Shown piece by piece: positions 7,394 through 15,658 of a DNA stretch of 36,107 bases (the first letter of the stretch is position 1; every line of letters begins with the position of its first letter). Made by a program: the position numbers and the translations under genes. The stretch spans positions 1-36,107 of the forward strand of contig JAGOQV010000005.1 in the NCBI GenBank assembly GCA_018063145.1, given 5' to 3'. The notes under the pieces are model-generated. The model saw only the letters and a list, made by a program, of their open reading frames with translations. It did not search any database and was not told the DNA's origin. The stretch comes from Alphaproteobacteria bacterium (GTDB taxonomy: Bacteria > Pseudomonadota > Alphaproteobacteria > Micavibrionales > Micavibrionaceae).

Positions 7394-8527
7394 ATGACAT
7401 ATAAAAATTGGAAATCTCTGAGATTTTCTCTCCTCCTGTTGGGAGGGACCGCTTTGGCGGTGTTTGCTGTTCCAGCAAAAGCTTATGCTGCGGGATTTTT
7501 CGCAGGTTTTCTGGGTGCGCTTGGCGGCGGTGGCGGCGGTGGTGGTGGCTTCGCTGCCTTTTTCGCAGGCTTTCTGGGTGCGCTTGGCGGCGGCGGCGGC
7601 GGTGGCTTTTTCGCAGGTTTTCTGGGTGCACTTGGAGGTGGTGGAGTTGGTACCACTAACCTTTGCGACGGGGCGGTGACCGACACAGTTGGGGCGGCGA
7701 TTTGTAACGTTGTCGCTAACAGTAGTGATCTTCCTGGTTTGATTACTGCCTTTGCTTACATGATGGGTTTGATGTTCGCTGTGGCGGCACTGTTCAAACT
7801 CAAGGACCACGTTTTGAACCCAAACCAGACACCCTTGTCTGACTCTGTTAAGCGTTTTGTGGCTGGTGGGGCCATGTTCTCCCTTCCTATTGTGACTGAG
7901 GCGGCCACGAATCTTTTAACCAACGGCACTTTGGTTTCTTTCGATCAGACTGGTGTTGCTGGCTCTACAGCAGGCGGGTATGGTCTTGATGCCATGCTTG
8001 TCGCGCTTATGGCGGATTTATTGGGCCCTGTTCAGCTTCTACTGCAAGGGTTTGGCTACTTAGCGGGTTTGCTCTTTATCGTCATCGGTATTTCTCGCCT
8101 CGTTAAAACGGCGCAAGAAGGTCCCCGTGGTCCCTCTGGGCTCGGGACGATCATGACTTTTGTCATTGCTGGGGTTTTATTTTCTCTCGACTCGATCATG
8201 GGGGCGTTCTCCGAGTCTATCTTCCAAGACACGACAGTCTATACCTTTGCAAGCTTGTCGGGAGGCGGAACAGGGGACGCAGTTATAGACGACCATATCT
8301 TGGCGGTGATCAGCTCTATTATTGGGTTTATGACCTTGATTGGCTGGATCAGTTTTATTCGTGGATTTTTCATCCTTCGTGCTGTGGCCGAAGGAGGTGG
8401 ACAAGCTTCGCTCATGGCGGCAGTGACCCATATTTTTGGGGGAGCTCTCGCCGTGAACCTAGGACCGCTTATGAACGCGGTACAAAGTACTTTTGGTCTA
8501 TCGTCTTTTGGTATAACATTCTCGTAA
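7394..8527 (+). CDS. dotE: DotE/IcmC-like (TraQ-type) membrane protein with Gly-rich tandem repeats and triplicated domain
   Basis: DotE/IcmC is a small inner-membrane part of the Dot/Icm machine; this version is about twice the usual size. After a signal-like segment (to about AYA-A, residue 34 counted from GTG 7388) come three copies of FFAGFLGALGGGG (37-49, 58-70, 74-86). A DotE/DotP-type unit follows (114-177: LPGLITAFAYMMG, KLKDHVLNPNQTPL, then a second membrane helix). Two further related two-helix units lie at about 209-280 and 302-370. The first unit is clearly similar to the next gene, dotP. GTG 7388 and ATG 7394 are both possible; ATG 7394 overlaps the stop of an 11-codon upstream ORF as ATGA and is preferred. 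Confidence 0.75.
   Translation: MTYKNWKSLRFSLLLLGGTALAVFAVPAKAYAAGFFAGFLGALGGGGGGGGGFAAFFAGFLGALGGGGGGGFFAGFLGALGGGGVGTTNLCDGAVTDTVGAAICNVVANSSDLPGLITAFAYMMGLMFAVAALFKLKDHVLNPNQTPLSDSVKRFVAGGAMFSLPIVTEAATNLLTNGTLVSFDQTGVAGSTAGGYGLDAMLVALMADLLGPVQLLLQGFGYLAGLLFIVIGISRLVKTAQEGPRGPSGLGTIMTFVIAGVLFSLDSIMGAFSESIFQDTTVYTFASLSGGGTGDAVIDDHILAVISSIIGFMTLIGWISFIRGFFILRAVAEGGGQASLMAAVTHIFGGALAVNLGPLMNAVQSTFGLSSFGITFS
7496..7645 (+). repeat. Three tandem glycine-rich coding repeats in dotE
   Basis: Three copies of a 39-base unit coding FFAGFLGALGGGG lie at 7496-7534, 7559-7597 and 7607-7645, separated by Gly/Phe/Ala-rich spacers. The DNA copies are nearly identical, including synonymous positions, which points to recent expansion by slippage or unequal recombination. 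Confidence 0.9.
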
Positions 8528-8549
8528 CAAAGCATTGAGGAGGAAAATC

Positions 8550-8942
8550 ATGCTGAAACTTATTAATAACAAACTAGCTCGTATGAGTGCTGTAAGTGGT
8601 GCTGCTTTCACGATGGGTCTTTTGTCTTCGACAGACGCTCACGCGAACAGTTTTAATACCATTTCTAGAAACATCAACACTGGTATTCAAGAACTTCCAG
8701 GTCTTTTGACGGCTATTTCCTATATGATGGGGATGGTTTTCTCGGTTCTCGGGATCTTGAAAATCAAAGACCACGTTGAAAACCCAAGCCAGACTCCTTT
8801 GAAAGATGGGGCGATCCGTTTGGCAGTTGGGGGCGGTCTCTTCACCATTCCAATTATCACCGAAGCAATGACCAATTTGCTGGGTGCAGGTAAGGCTGCC
8901 GAATCTGCAATGCTTAACAAAATGCAGTTCAACGTTCAGTAA
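8550..8942 (+). CDS. dotP: DotP/IcmD-like (TraR-type) membrane protein of type IVB secretion
   Basis: This 130-residue protein is the usual size for IcmD/DotP. It has a signal-like N-terminus (ending near DAHA-N), then the paired-helix unit ELPGLLTAISYMMGMVFS, KIKDHVENPSQTPLKDG and GGGLFTIPIITEAMTNLLG. That unit is closely similar to residues 114-177 of the preceding DotE. The start is ATG 8550, preceded by a strong GAGGAGG at 8537-8543; the in-frame TTG at 8535 overlaps that site and is rejected. The order dotE-dotP-dotN-dotO supports the call. It is predicted to sit in the inner membrane. Confidence 0.82.
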   Translation: MLKLINNKLARMSAVSGAAFTMGLLSSTDAHANSFNTISRNINTGIQELPGLLTAISYMMGMVFSVLGILKIKDHVENPSQTPLKDGAIRLAVGGGLFTIPIITEAMTNLLGAGKAAESAMLNKMQFNVQ

Positions 8943-8955
8943 CAAGAAGGGCGTG

Positions 8956-9666
8956 ATGCCTGTATTACCTCTACATCTGGGGATTGCCCGTCCAAATCCG
9001 GGCAGTCCCCAACCTCTTTCCGGCAAGTCTCGTGTGGCATTGCCGCAAGTTTTGACGCCAGAAATCAAGAAGGCGGTTCTCGACCGTGATGGGAATGCCT
9101 GCCAGTGCTGCGGGTTTCAGTCTGCAAGATACCAAGAAGTCCATTTTATTGACCAGAATCGCCAAAACCTAAGAATGGATAATTTGGCGACTGTTTGTGT
9201 TTTTTGCCACCAATGTTTCAACCTTGATCTTGCGGCGACCATGAGGTCGGGTGTTTTGATCTGGCTTCCTGAGATTTCTCAAGTTGATTTGCACCATATC
9301 GCTAGGGCTGTATACGTTGCAAGGATATCCCAAGGGGCGATGGCTGAATCGGCTCGTGTGGCTCTTGATGCGTTTATGGGACGTCGTGAAGAAGCGCGTC
9401 GCCGAATTTTCACCGATGACCCGTTTGTTTTGGCAACTGTCATGCGTGATTTTCTGACAGCACGGCACTATGCAGATCGTGTATCACGGTTGGAGGGAAT
9501 TCGTCTTTTTCCTCTTGATCGTCGGCTTATTCGCGAAGCGGATCTTGAATTTAACCAGTTTCCACAGATTTTGGCCTATTGGCGATCAAAAGAAGGTCCA
9601 TTTGGAAACTTTGCCCCATCGCAGTGGACTTCACTTTATAAAAAAACATTGCGCCAAGCCGCTTAA
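8956..9666 (+). CDS. dotN: DotN/IcmJ-like (TraT-type) zinc-binding coupling-complex protein
   Basis: In Legionella, DotN/IcmJ is part of the DotL-DotM coupling complex that recruits substrates, and it has an HNH-endonuclease-like fold with a structural zinc. The motif here is ACQCCGFQSARYQEVHFID (C49, C51, C52) followed by CVFCHQCFNLD (C81, C84, C87), with NLRMDNLATVCVFC matching the HNH-like zinc site. Length is 236 residues, slightly longer than Legionella IcmJ. ATG 8956 follows AGAAGGGCG and is preferred over in-frame starts back to 8884, which overlap the end of dotP. Gene order between dotP and dotO fits. Its presence implies that DotL/DotM homologues are encoded elsewhere. Confidence 0.85.
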   Translation: MPVLPLHLGIARPNPGSPQPLSGKSRVALPQVLTPEIKKAVLDRDGNACQCCGFQSARYQEVHFIDQNRQNLRMDNLATVCVFCHQCFNLDLAATMRSGVLIWLPEISQVDLHHIARAVYVARISQGAMAESARVALDAFMGRREEARRRIFTDDPFVLATVMRDFLTARHYADRVSRLEGIRLFPLDRRLIREADLEFNQFPQILAYWRSKEGPFGNFAPSQWTSLYKKTLRQAA

Positions 9667-9757
9667 AAAAAAGAAAAAACCCCCTTTGCCTGTTTTCTAA
9701 TTCGCTGTTTCCGGTATAGTATTGGGAAATTCTATTCCAACCGCTTTACCGGATTCC

Positions 9758-12757
9758 ATGGGCTTCATCGAAAAAATCTTAGCTCCCTTTCAAACAGCTC
9801 TCCGCCACTCGGTTGAGAGCTTTATCCGTATTGAAACCGCCGACAGTGATACCGTCTTAGCGGCAGAGGATGGATCTTTGGTTTCTTACCTCAGGGTTGA
9901 TGGGTCACGTCAGGTTATCGGGGAAGAGGAGTATAAATTTCTAGTCGAGGCTTCAACGGTTAAGATTGGCTCTAAATTTGACCGTCCGGGGCATGCTTTG
10001 CAAGTTTACTTTGCACGTGATCCGGGCCGGATTCGTCCACACCTAGAAAAATTGCTCAAAGGGTCACGGATCACAGCTCAAAACACCGGACTTGAAGTGA
10101 ATGATGTGATGGAAGAGCGCATTCGCAACCTCAGTACCATTTTGTGTTACGAGGAGTGTTACTTTGTTCTGTGGACCCGTCCATCTTCAATGACCAAGAG
10201 CGAAACAGAGCGTTCTGCCAAAGAAAAACAGGATCAGGGGAAAAAATGGGTCAACGCGCCCTATGGACAGAATCCTCTGGCGGGGCTCGAACAACTTCGG
10301 ACGCGCCACAAAAGTTTTGTGATTGCTGTACAAACTGGACTTGATGAGCTCGGAATTCGCGGTGAGATTATGAGCTCGCACGAGGCAGTTCTCGCGATTA
10401 AGAATAATATGTTCCCCAATCGGGCCAATGAGGAATGGCGTGCGTGTCTTCCTGGTGATCCGATTGCACCGCGTGCGCCGATGGATACTGCCGATTTGTC
10501 GGATATTATCTGGCCATCCCTCAGAAGCCAATTATCTTTGGGGGATGCCAAGATGATTGACGGTCCAGTTGTTCGTATTGGTGACCAATTATGGGCTGGA
10601 GCGGATATGGTCTTAGGCCCGCAGGAACCAACACCTTTTCCGATGTTGCTGAACCGCCTCTACGATGCAAAAGTTCCTTTCCGAATATCTTTTATGATTG
10701 AAGGAGGCGGAGCGCACGCAACGGCTTTTCGGGCCAATATTGCAACCTTGATGAGTGTGACAAACGCCCTCAACAAACAGATTAAATATTCTCTGGAAGG
10801 GCTGCAGGTCATGGCCCGTAGTGAACCAGTGGTTAAACTGCGCGTATCGTTTGCAACATGGGCCCCTAAAAACGAATACAACCTCATTCGTGATCGACTC
10901 TCTGTGTTGATGCAGGCCGTGGAAAGCTGGGGTTACGCAGGGGTGAGTGATGTTTCGGGAGATCCGCTGGATTGCGTGATGTCTTCGGCGATGGGGATTC
11001 ATTGTGCGGGGACTGCGCCTCTGGCCGTTGCTCCTATGAAAGAGGTTATGAAGCTTTTGCCGTGGCAACGACCTTCAAGCCCCTTTAATGCTGGGGCTAT
11101 TTTGCTAAGGACTCCCGATGGGAAGGTTTGGCCATATCAAACAGGAACCAACTTAACAACAACATGGTTTGACCTGATTTTTGCCCAACCCGGGGCAGGG
11201 AAATCCGTTCTTATGAACGCTCTGAACTTTGGAACAATCTTATCCCCGGGGCTTAGCAAACTCCCTTTTATTGCGGTTATTGACATTGGTCCGTCTTCTT
11301 CAGGGCTTATTTCGATGATTAAAGAAGCCCTTCCTGAGGACCGGCAACATGAAGCCGCAGGCTATCGTTTGCAGATGTCGCGTCAGTTTGCCATCAATCC
11401 TTTTGATACCCAGTTAGGATGCCGTTATCCACTTATGGATGAGCGGAGCTACTTGGTTGAACTTATCATTCTTTTGTGTACGCCCCCCGGGTTTGAGAAA
11501 CCTTATGATGGGATGTCTCAATTGGCAGGGATGGTTGTTGACGAAATGTATCGTTGGCGGGATGACCGGATGGCGAATGCGGAACCGAGGCCCTATCTTC
11601 CCCGCCTTGATCCGGTCATTGATGAAGCCATTCAGAAACATAATATTTATCTTCCAGCCGATCCCTATTGGTGGGATGTTGTCGATCGCCTGTTCGAGTT
11701 AGGGGAATATCACGAAGCCGCCTTGGCTCAAAGGCACGCGGTCCCGACACTAAGCGATTCGATTACAGCCTCTCGTCGTCCGCAAATCAGGACGTTGTTG
11801 GAAGAGACTTCGGTTGGCTTTAGTGCAGAGTCGGTTATCAATGCTTTTGAACGGATGATTACCTCGGCAGTTCGCGAGTATCCCATTTTGTCGTCCGTGA
11901 CCCAGTTTGATATTTCAACCACACGCATATGCTCACTGGATTTGATGGACGTTGCGCCTCAAGGGGATGATACAGCAGACCGCCAAACCTCGATCATGTA
12001 TATGTTGGCACGGTATGCTTTGGTGCGGGCATGGTGGGTTGGAGTTGATTCTTTGCGGAGCATTCCAGAGAAGTATCGTTCCTATCACGAACTTCGTTTG
12101 CAAGATTTGGCAGAAACTCCCAAACGGCTTTGCTACGACGAATTTCACCGGACCAGTAGTTCGGCCTCGGTACGGGGTCAGATTGTCCGTGATGTTCGCG
12201 AAGGCCGGAAACGTGGTGTTCAAATTGTTTTGGCGTCCCAATTGTTGGGAGACTTTGACAAGGACATGGTTGATCTTGCCACGGGGGTCTGGGTTTTGGG
12301 GACCGCGGTTTCTGATAAAGCTGTTGACGAAATCGTTGAGAGGTTTGGCCTGTCTCCAACAGCGCGGAGTGTTATCCGCTACCGATTGACAGGCCCACGG
12401 GCGGGTGGGGCTCCGGCCTTGTTCATTTTGGGAACGAACGAAGGTCGGTACGAGCAACACTTGATTAACACGCTGGGTCCGATTGAGCTTTGGGCTTTTG
12501 CGACAACCGCAGAGGATGTGGTGATTCGGTCTCGCCTTTATTCTAAATTGGGTGCGGGCCGTGCCCGTCAGATTCTGGCAGCCGCTTTTCCGGGGGGAAG
12601 TTCCCGCAGTGAGCTCAAAAGGAGAATTATGATTCGCGCTGATTCAGGTGAAGCCCGCAGCGCGGCGATGAGTATCGTTGTCGATGAGCTGGTTGACGAG
12701 CTGATTACAGCGAGTGAGAAAAAAGCAGCCTTATTTGCTAGTGAGACAAAGGGCTAG
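9758..12757 (+). CDS. dotO: DotO/IcmB-like (TraU, VirB4-type) ATPase of type IVB secretion
   Basis: DotO is the VirB4-like hexameric ATPase at the cytoplasmic base of the Dot/Icm system. The protein is about 1000 residues, as in Legionella. The N-terminal region reads SFIRIETADSDTVLAAEDGSLVS in segments characteristic of IcmB. The Walker A motif AQPGAGKSVLMN lies near residue 476 and the Walker B-like LCYDEFHRTSS near residue 790, followed by EGRKRGVQIVLASQLLGDF, the arginine-finger/sensor segment of the family. ATG 9758 aligns best with known IcmB starts (MGFIEKIL); a TTG at 9722 would add 12 residues. Neither has a good ribosome site, so the start is uncertain. It follows dotN by 91 bases. 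Confidence 0.92.
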   Translation: MGFIEKILAPFQTALRHSVESFIRIETADSDTVLAAEDGSLVSYLRVDGSRQVIGEEEYKFLVEASTVKIGSKFDRPGHALQVYFARDPGRIRPHLEKLLKGSRITAQNTGLEVNDVMEERIRNLSTILCYEECYFVLWTRPSSMTKSETERSAKEKQDQGKKWVNAPYGQNPLAGLEQLRTRHKSFVIAVQTGLDELGIRGEIMSSHEAVLAIKNNMFPNRANEEWRACLPGDPIAPRAPMDTADLSDIIWPSLRSQLSLGDAKMIDGPVVRIGDQLWAGADMVLGPQEPTPFPMLLNRLYDAKVPFRISFMIEGGGAHATAFRANIATLMSVTNALNKQIKYSLEGLQVMARSEPVVKLRVSFATWAPKNEYNLIRDRLSVLMQAVESWGYAGVSDVSGDPLDCVMSSAMGIHCAGTAPLAVAPMKEVMKLLPWQRPSSPFNAGAILLRTPDGKVWPYQTGTNLTTTWFDLIFAQPGAGKSVLMNALNFGTILSPGLSKLPFIAVIDIGPSSSGLISMIKEALPEDRQHEAAGYRLQMSRQFAINPFDTQLGCRYPLMDERSYLVELIILLCTPPGFEKPYDGMSQLAGMVVDEMYRWRDDRMANAEPRPYLPRLDPVIDEAIQKHNIYLPADPYWWDVVDRLFELGEYHEAALAQRHAVPTLSDSITASRRPQIRTLLEETSVGFSAESVINAFERMITSAVREYPILSSVTQFDISTTRICSLDLMDVAPQGDDTADRQTSIMYMLARYALVRAWWVGVDSLRSIPEKYRSYHELRLQDLAETPKRLCYDEFHRTSSSASVRGQIVRDVREGRKRGVQIVLASQLLGDFDKDMVDLATGVWVLGTAVSDKAVDEIVERFGLSPTARSVIRYRLTGPRAGGAPALFILGTNEGRYEQHLINTLGPIELWAFATTAEDVVIRSRLYSKLGAGRARQILAAAFPGGSSRSELKRRIMIRADSGEARSAAMSIVVDELVDELITASEKKAALFASETKG

Positions 12758-12760
12758 GCT

Positions 12761-13273
12761 ATGGCCAAAAAATCTCCGCCTCCCAGCGATGAAAATCCAC
12801 CTTCTAAGAAGAAGATGTCAAGGAAGAAAAAGATTCTCTTAGGGGTCGGAGGATTTATTGTTCTTCTGGTTCTTATAGGTCTGGTTCCTTATATGGGGAC
12901 GATTAACTACGGGATTTGCAAAGTTTTCGTGGAACGAATGCAGCCATATCCCCAGTCCATTAAATATACCAAAGTGGAAGAACAGGGGACGGAAGAAACC
13001 GGCTTCTTTGTGACAATGTACTACAAGCGAACCGATGCATTTGGTGATGAATCGATGAACTCAATTGTTTGTAAAATTAAAAAGTCCGAGGAAGGGAAGC
13101 TGTATTTGGATGCCGTTGACATGAACGGAAAGAACCGGAAATACCCGCAAGAATCTCCCGACTATATTAAACGATTTAACGTGGGAATTGATGCCATCAT
13201 CCAAAACCCTCCGGACTTGGTTCTGCCTTATGTTCCATCCGAAGAAATCAAAGACTATAAGGATATCCCTTAG
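12761..13273 (+). CDS. Small bitopic membrane protein of the T4BSS locus, unknown function
   Basis: The 170-residue product has a very basic, Pro/Lys-rich cytoplasmic head (1-25), one membrane segment at about 25-45 (LLGVGGFIVLLVLIGLVPYM) and a 125-residue periplasmic domain with no motif I recognise (contains YGICKVFVERMQPYPQS and CKIKKSEEGKLYLDAVDMNG). Two Cys (C53 and C103) could form a disulfide. It starts three bases after the dotO stop and so is probably co-translated with it. In plasmid Tra regions other genes (traV and beyond) occupy this place, but I see no sequence reason to equate them. A T4BSS-specific accessory role is inferred only from position. Confidence 0.75.
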   Translation: MAKKSPPPSDENPPSKKKMSRKKKILLGVGGFIVLLVLIGLVPYMGTINYGICKVFVERMQPYPQSIKYTKVEEQGTEETGFFVTMYYKRTDAFGDESMNSIVCKIKKSEEGKLYLDAVDMNGKNRKYPQESPDYIKRFNVGIDAIIQNPPDLVLPYVPSEEIKDYKDIP

Positions 13274-13297
13274 TGTCCATCCATAGGTGGAAACTTT

Positions 13298-14077
13298 CTA
13301 GTTAGGAGAGGCAATCCACTGCTCAATCCCTACCCCGTTGGGGCTTTCGAGTTTTGGCACTCTAACAATTGTCAGCGAGACGAGCAGGTGGTCCGAACGA
13401 GTGGCCGATCCAGCCTGATAAGTTATAACCATCGGAACTTGAATTTGCCATTGGTAACGCCCGTTAACGAGCCCCTCTTCAACGAGGACCGGAGCACTGG
13501 TTGGGGAGGCTGAAACCACTTGTTTGTTAGCCTCAACCATTTCTATAATTCTTGATTTCTCAAGGGCTGTGGTGAAGCTTGCCCAACCAACGCGAGTAAA
13601 ATTGCGTGAAGCTTCCTGCAGACGGCGTTTGTAATCGTTGAACCCGAAGGTCAAAACTTCTGTAGCGGCTTGGGCACTCCATGACATAAGGGCTGGAATA
13701 CTGAGGTTAGGTTCATTAAGAGAAACCATGGGGACCAGACGCCCGTCTTCCGTGGTCGCAAAGTACCTGTTTTCGGGCTGGTGGACTTCAATAACAAAAA
13801 ACATCGCGGCAATGAGCCCGAGAATAACAATGGCCTCAAGAATGGCAATTCGTAGGAGACTCCGGTATCCATCTCTATAAAATTCATTACGAATAACCAC
13901 AGAACCAATTCCGCGCAGAGCTTTGATTTCCTCGGCATCCGTTACTTGGTTGGGAATTTTGACAGCAGAATTCAGAGCTTCTTGGGCGGAGGCTATTGGC
14001 TTTCTAACCGCCCCCGCTGCTCCAGAGGGGCGGGCCGGACGAGGATTCGGACGTGAGGAATTTTGTGGGTCTGACAT
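13298..14077 (-). CDS. dotI: DotI/IcmL-like (TraM, VirB8-type) inner-membrane component of type IVB secretion
   Basis: DotI is a bitopic inner-membrane protein whose periplasmic domain has a VirB8-like (NTF2-type) fold. The 259-residue protein has a Pro-rich cytoplasmic head, the family signature VVIRNEFYRDGYRSLLR (about 60-76), a membrane helix at about 74-97, and a periplasmic domain with FNDYKRRLQEASRNFT, VGWASFTTALE and WQIQVPMVITYQ. ATG 14077 is chosen over TTG 14104 because it follows an AGAG site and gives the usual length. It is convergent with the preceding dotO cluster, unlike Legionella and R64, where dotI lies before dotH on the same strand. It faces the paralog cluster across a shared promoter region. 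Confidence 0.88.
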   Translation of the reverse strand: MSDPQNSSRPNPRPARPSGAAGAVRKPIASAQEALNSAVKIPNQVTDAEEIKALRGIGSVVIRNEFYRDGYRSLLRIAILEAIVILGLIAAMFFVIEVHQPENRYFATTEDGRLVPMVSLNEPNLSIPALMSWSAQAATEVLTFGFNDYKRRLQEASRNFTRVGWASFTTALEKSRIIEMVEANKQVVSASPTSAPVLVEEGLVNGRYQWQIQVPMVITYQAGSATRSDHLLVSLTIVRVPKLESPNGVGIEQWIASPN

Positions 14078-14302
14078 TATCTCTGGTCTAGTCTTGAAGT
14101 ACAAAAAAGGGAAGATACCCCTCCCCTAGCCTATACGACCAAGGTACATGGACATTTGTTAATATAAGGTTAGCAAACTTATAGAGGGGATAAAAGACTT
14201 AAAAACCTTTGAAGGTAAAATTTGGCTTTTATGTTGGTAAATCTTTTGGTTTTCTCTCGGCTGTGCTACTATTTATAGTAAGTCGGCTGACAAAATGGTT
14301 TT
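14078..14302. promoter_or_regulatory. Divergent promoter region between dotI and the paralog cluster
   Basis: This AT-rich spacer holds no gene. It contains a perfect 14-base palindrome TACTATTTATAGTA at 14267-14280 that overlaps a possible -10 (TACTAT) for the paralog operon, with TTGGTT at 14246-14251 as a weak -35 at 15-base spacing. The same palindrome could be an operator. Promoter hexamers are poor matches. Confidence 0.35.
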
Positions 14303-14308
14303 GAGGAG
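14303..14308 (+). promoter_or_regulatory. Ribosome binding site fixing the GTG start at 14317
   Basis: GAGGAG at 14303-14308 stands 8 bases before GTG 14317 but 14 bases before the alternative ATG 14323, so GTG is the better start of the first paralog. Confidence 0.7.
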
Positions 14309-14316
14309 CTTGTCCT

Positions 14317-15654
14317 GTGATTATGCGGGGGTTTGAGGGTGTCTGGGGTCGGATCTTGCTTTCGAAGAAGGTGAGGCTTGGGCTTTTGCTCCTGATGGGT
14401 GGAGCGTCACTGCTGCCAACTCCTGTTCGGGCGGCGGGGGCCGTTTACGATATTCCCCCTTATAACAATCCGATTTGCAATTGTTGCGTTCTTCCTGGAG
14501 AAGTGATGCGCGAGATGCTCACGGGAACTGTTCTGTGGACAGGGCAGCCGGATCTTCATCACTGGTATATTGAAACGCTTTACCAAAAGAAAATTGAGCC
14601 AGCTTTCATGAGAATGGCAGATCAGATGGTTAAAAACGTGACCAATCAGGCCAGAGCTATCGGAACTTTCTATGATGCTCAGAACCAACTGACGGCGCAG
14701 CGTTCTTTGCAAAGGACCAATGCTGAATCGCAAAGCCACTACTCAACCAGCGAAGCCTTGTGTAAATACGCCAGTCTTTCTACGAGCCTTGCTGCGTCTG
14801 AAGCGAAGCAAAATGCGGTTCGTCTTGGAATTTTGGAACGTTCGCAAAATCGCCAATTGATGAGCTCGAACATGAACCCGGCCAGTAGTGCAGAAGCAGG
14901 GCGGACCCTTGGTCAATCTGCGGATAAGGCAGGGCGGATGAGTCAGTTTTTAGCCAAGTTTTGCGATCCGAATGATAGTGATGCGGCGTTTGCTGGAATG
15001 TGTGCATCTAGCCAAGATACTCAAATCAACAGAGATATTGATCTAACACGCACAATTGATGCTCCTTTGACGCTGGATGTTAACTTTACCAGTGGGGGAG
15101 GGGCTCCAACAGTTGACGAAGAAAATGTAATGGCCCTTGCCAATAACCTTTATGCCCATGATCTCGCGTTGAATGTCGGAAACTCGGACTTCAAGTCTAT
15201 GGCCTCGGCGAGTAATGCGAATGAGGGGATCAAGGATTTGCAGGATTTCCGCTCTGCCGTTGCCAAGCGGAGTGTAGCTGAAAATAGTTTTGCAGCGATT
15301 GCAGCTATGAAGGCGGCTGGAACAGGGGGGTCAACACCCTATCTAAAGTCAGTTTTGGCAGAGCTGGGAATTTCCGCTGCGGATGCGGATAAGTTGATTG
15401 GAACCAATCCGAGTTATTACGCTCAAATGGATATTCTTGGACGGAAACTTTATCAAACACCCGCCTTCTATGCGAACCTGATGGATTCTCCGGACAACGT
15501 GGCTCGCCAAAGTGCGGCTCTCAAGTCCATCTCTCTCATGCAGCAGAGAGATATTTATGAAAGTATGCAGCGATCTGAGATGTTGCTCTCTACTTTGCTT
15601 GAAATGTATATTGTGCAAGAACAAGATAAGATGACCAATGAGGGGGTTAAGTAG
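14317..15654 (+). CDS. Secreted T4BSS-linked family protein, paralog 1 of 4
   Basis: I do not recognise this family. The 445-residue protein starts at GTG 14317 and has a signal peptide (helix about 21-33, cleavage near VRA-A). A Cys cluster (NPICNCC, residues 52-57) follows. The shared domain (about 92-432) begins MRMADQMVKNVTNQARAIG and YDAQNQL, then has LCKYASLSTSLAASEAK (C149), KFCDPND with a second Cys 13 residues later (C216, C229), NRDIDLTRTID, VMALANNLYAH, KRSVAENSF, ELGISAADADKLIG, NPSYYAQMDIL and LMDSPDNVARQ, ending QQRDIYESMQRSEMLLSTLLEM. It looks mostly helical and periplasmic or extracellular. It is the first gene of a four-member tandem array beginning just past dotI, with a five-base gap to the next start. 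Confidence 0.9.
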   Translation: MIMRGFEGVWGRILLSKKVRLGLLLLMGGASLLPTPVRAAGAVYDIPPYNNPICNCCVLPGEVMREMLTGTVLWTGQPDLHHWYIETLYQKKIEPAFMRMADQMVKNVTNQARAIGTFYDAQNQLTAQRSLQRTNAESQSHYSTSEALCKYASLSTSLAASEAKQNAVRLGILERSQNRQLMSSNMNPASSAEAGRTLGQSADKAGRMSQFLAKFCDPNDSDAAFAGMCASSQDTQINRDIDLTRTIDAPLTLDVNFTSGGGAPTVDEENVMALANNLYAHDLALNVGNSDFKSMASASNANEGIKDLQDFRSAVAKRSVAENSFAAIAAMKAAGTGGSTPYLKSVLAELGISAADADKLIGTNPSYYAQMDILGRKLYQTPAFYANLMDSPDNVARQSAALKSISLMQQRDIYESMQRSEMLLSTLLEMYIVQEQDKMTNEGVK

Positions 15655-15658
15655 AGCC

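Noticed and set aside
7483-7686. Minus-strand ORF rich in Pro and Lys
   Set aside because: Mirror of the Gly-rich dotE repeats on the other strand; no independent support.
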